Shown here: piece by piece, positions 20,244 through 21,402 of the stretch
How positions within the stretch are numbered: position 1 is the stretch's first letter
Layout of the letters: every line of letters begins with the position of its first letter
The notes under the pieces: generated by a model
Seen by the model: only the letters and a program-made list of their open reading frames with translations
Told to the model about the DNA's origin: nothing
Databases searched by the model: none
Origin: Actinomycetota bacterium
Lineage (GTDB): Bacteria; Actinomycetota; Acidimicrobiia; IMCC26256; PALSA-610
DNA: 21,402 nt
NCBI GenBank assembly: GCA_030839005.1
Contig: JAUZEM010000333.1
Location: forward strand, 1 to 21,402
Reading direction: 5' to 3'
Made by a program: the position numbers and the translations under genes

Positions 20244-21402
20244 AGCGCGCGCATCCGTCCGCCGGCGAGGATCGCGCTCGCCCACTTGCCGACCCGCGTC
20301 CGGTCGATCTTCGAGTTGTGTCGCTTGTCGACCGGCAACGCGGGAACGACGAAGACGGCCGCGATGTCGACGCACGCGACCGCTCGGACCCCTTCCGCCA
20401 GCACGCGGGGGGCCAGGTCGGGCCGGCGCGGTCGTTGGGTAGGAGCGACGACCACGACAACCTGCTGCGTCCCGGCCGGTCCCACACCAACCGCGGCGGC
20501 GCGGTCGACCTCCGACACCGACTCGACCGCTTGCTCGATCCCGACCGGTGTCACGGGCCCGCCGGCGGTGGTGATGACGTGGATCATGCGGCCCTCGATC
20601 CAGAGCCGACCCTGCTGATCGAGGTGACCGACATCGCCGCTGCGGTGCCAGTGCGGCGGTTGCTCGCTCGCGTGCTGGGTGACCCACAGCTTGTCGTAGC
20701 TGTCCTTCACGTGCGCGGCCTGGATGCAGACTTCGCCCGCGACATCCGGGCGCGTCGTCAACTCGCCGATGGCGTGGCCGGTGTCGTCGAGCGGGCTGAT
20801 CGCGACGGAGACCTCGGCGAGCGGACGGCCGACGCAGACGCCGTCGCCCGCGCCCGCGGCCTCGATCCCGGCCGGCGTGATGTCGGAAACCGGCAGCACC
20901 TCGGTCATGCCGTAGGGCGTATGGGCCTCGGCGTTCGGCATGAACTCGACCGCGGCCCGCAGCACCGAGCTCGGCACCGGCGCGCCCGCTGACAGGAGCA
21001 GCCGTACCTTCGCGAGGGCCTCACGATGGCGCGGCGTGAGATCACCTGCGGTCGCGATCACATTCGCCAAGGCCGCAGGTGATGCGAACACCAGCGTTGC
21101 TCCGATCGCTTCGGCAGCCTCGGCCAGCGCGACCGCGCGCAGGGAGCCCGGCGCGGTCACGCTCATGTCGGGTACGACCGACGGAACCCCCATCGCCGGG
21201 CCGTACAGGGCGAAGGGCGCGAACGCGGCGACGAACCGGTCGCCCTCGTTGATGTCGTACACACGCGCCAGCGTGTCGCGCTGGGCCTGGAGCTGGTGAT
21301 GCCGATACGACACCCCCTTGGCCGGGCCGGTGGCGCCCGAAGTGAAGACCACCGCGGCCAGGTCGGAATCGGCGGGCGTCGGCGGTGCGGGCCGGCCGTC
21401 GC
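20240..21402 (-). CDS. OleC-like beta-lactone synthetase, N-terminal part outside window
   Basis: About 387 C-terminal residues are visible; the reading frame is open to the right edge. It is an ANL-superfamily adenylating enzyme. Motifs in order are FTSGATGPAKGV (phosphate loop), FAPFALYGPAMGVPSVVPDM, an LLLSAGAPVPSSVL region, AHTPYGMTEVLPVSDITP, WHRSGDVGHLD..GRLWIEGR, TPVGIEQAVE, and LPVDKRHNSKIDR near the end. The WIEGR...HVI..GPVTPV and LPVD.RHNSKI patterns are what I associate with OleC, which converts a beta-hydroxy acid to a beta-lactone with ATP. It ends in the GTGA overlap with the OleD-like gene. In some actinobacteria OleC is fused to OleB at its N-terminus; whether that is so here lies beyond 21402. 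Confidence 0.82.
   Translation of the reverse strand, partial: DGRPAPPTPADSDLAAVVFTSGATGPAKGVSYRHHQLQAQRDTLARVYDINEGDRFVAAFAPFALYGPAMGVPSVVPDMSVTAPGSLRAVALAEAAEAIGATLVFASPAALANVIATAGDLTPRHREALAKVRLLLSAGAPVPSSVLRAAVEFMPNAEAHTPYGMTEVLPVSDITPAGIEAAGAGDGVCVGRPLAEVSVAISPLDDTGHAIGELTTRPDVAGEVCIQAAHVKDSYDKLWVTQHASEQPPHWHRSGDVGHLDQQGRLWIEGRMIHVITTAGGPVTPVGIEQAVESVSEVDRAAAVGVGPAGTQQVVVVVAPTQRPRRPDLAPRVLAEGVRAVACVDIAAVFVVPALPVDKRHNSKIDRTRVGKWASAILAGGRMRAL

Noticed and set aside
20244..20687. Longer OleD-like protein starting upstream at 20687
   Set aside because: The extra segment lies inside the OleC-like gene and is not SDR-like; the Rossmann fold starts right at GTG 20243.
1..21402. tRNA, rRNA, CRISPR array, insertion sequence, integrase or attachment site
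   Set aside because: None seen by eye on either strand; intergenic gaps are all under about 200 bases and contain only the short repeats listed.

Overview
The window is GC-rich, densely packed chromosomal DNA, very probably from an actinobacterium and perhaps an uncultured Acidimicrobiia-type lineage. That placement is inferred from gene families (AfsR-like cyclase/ATPase/TPR protein, two MMPL transporters, a fatty acyl-AMP ligase, a bacterial topoisomerase IB), frequent GTG starts, and heavy use of 4-base start/stop overlaps. I see no tRNA, rRNA, CRISPR array, insertion sequence or phage gene, and no gene-free stretch longer than about 200 bases.

Layout. (1) 1-2268, plus strand: the C-terminal end of serine hydroxymethyltransferase, an intergenic 11-bp inverted repeat, then three chained genes: a duplicated alpha/beta-barrel protein, a six-helix membrane protein and a GNAT-like protein that apparently starts at CTG. 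A hairpin at 2295-2324 separates these from the convergent block. (2) 2341-9721, minus strand: a small Cys-containing protein, a topoisomerase IB with an unusual active-site change, an MMPL transporter, an AHSA1/SRPBCC protein with its ArsR repressor, and a 913-aa cyclase-like/ATPase/TPR regulator. The ArsR gene has a promoter and a concentric palindromic operator placed across the end of the upstream gene. (3) 9800-13255, plus strand: a PAS protein coupled to a metallo-beta-lactamase-fold hydrolase, a secreted CocE-type lipoprotein hydrolase and a PaaI-type thioesterase. A minus-strand cyclic-nucleotide-binding protein follows at 13263-13691. (4) 13793-16027: a second MMPL transporter. (5) 16222-21402: a lipid or natural-product locus. 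Plus-strand genes encode a KAS III/OleA-like condensing enzyme, a fatty acyl-AMP ligase and a free acyl carrier protein. Convergent minus-strand genes encode an OleD-like reductase and an OleC-like beta-lactone synthetase, the latter cut by the window edge.

How the genes may work together. The last block is the most interesting. OleA, OleC and OleD homologues normally make beta-hydroxy acids, beta-lactones and cis-olefins from acyl-CoA. Here a FAAL and a free ACP sit with the condensing enzyme, which suggests an ACP-dependent variant of that route, with an MMPL transporter next to it as a possible exporter. Separately, a cyclase-like protein, a PAS protein, an MBL hydrolase and a cyclic-nucleotide-binding protein lie within 7 kb and may form a nucleotide-signalling neighbourhood. 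All functional links are inferred from sequence motifs read by eye; no database search was run.
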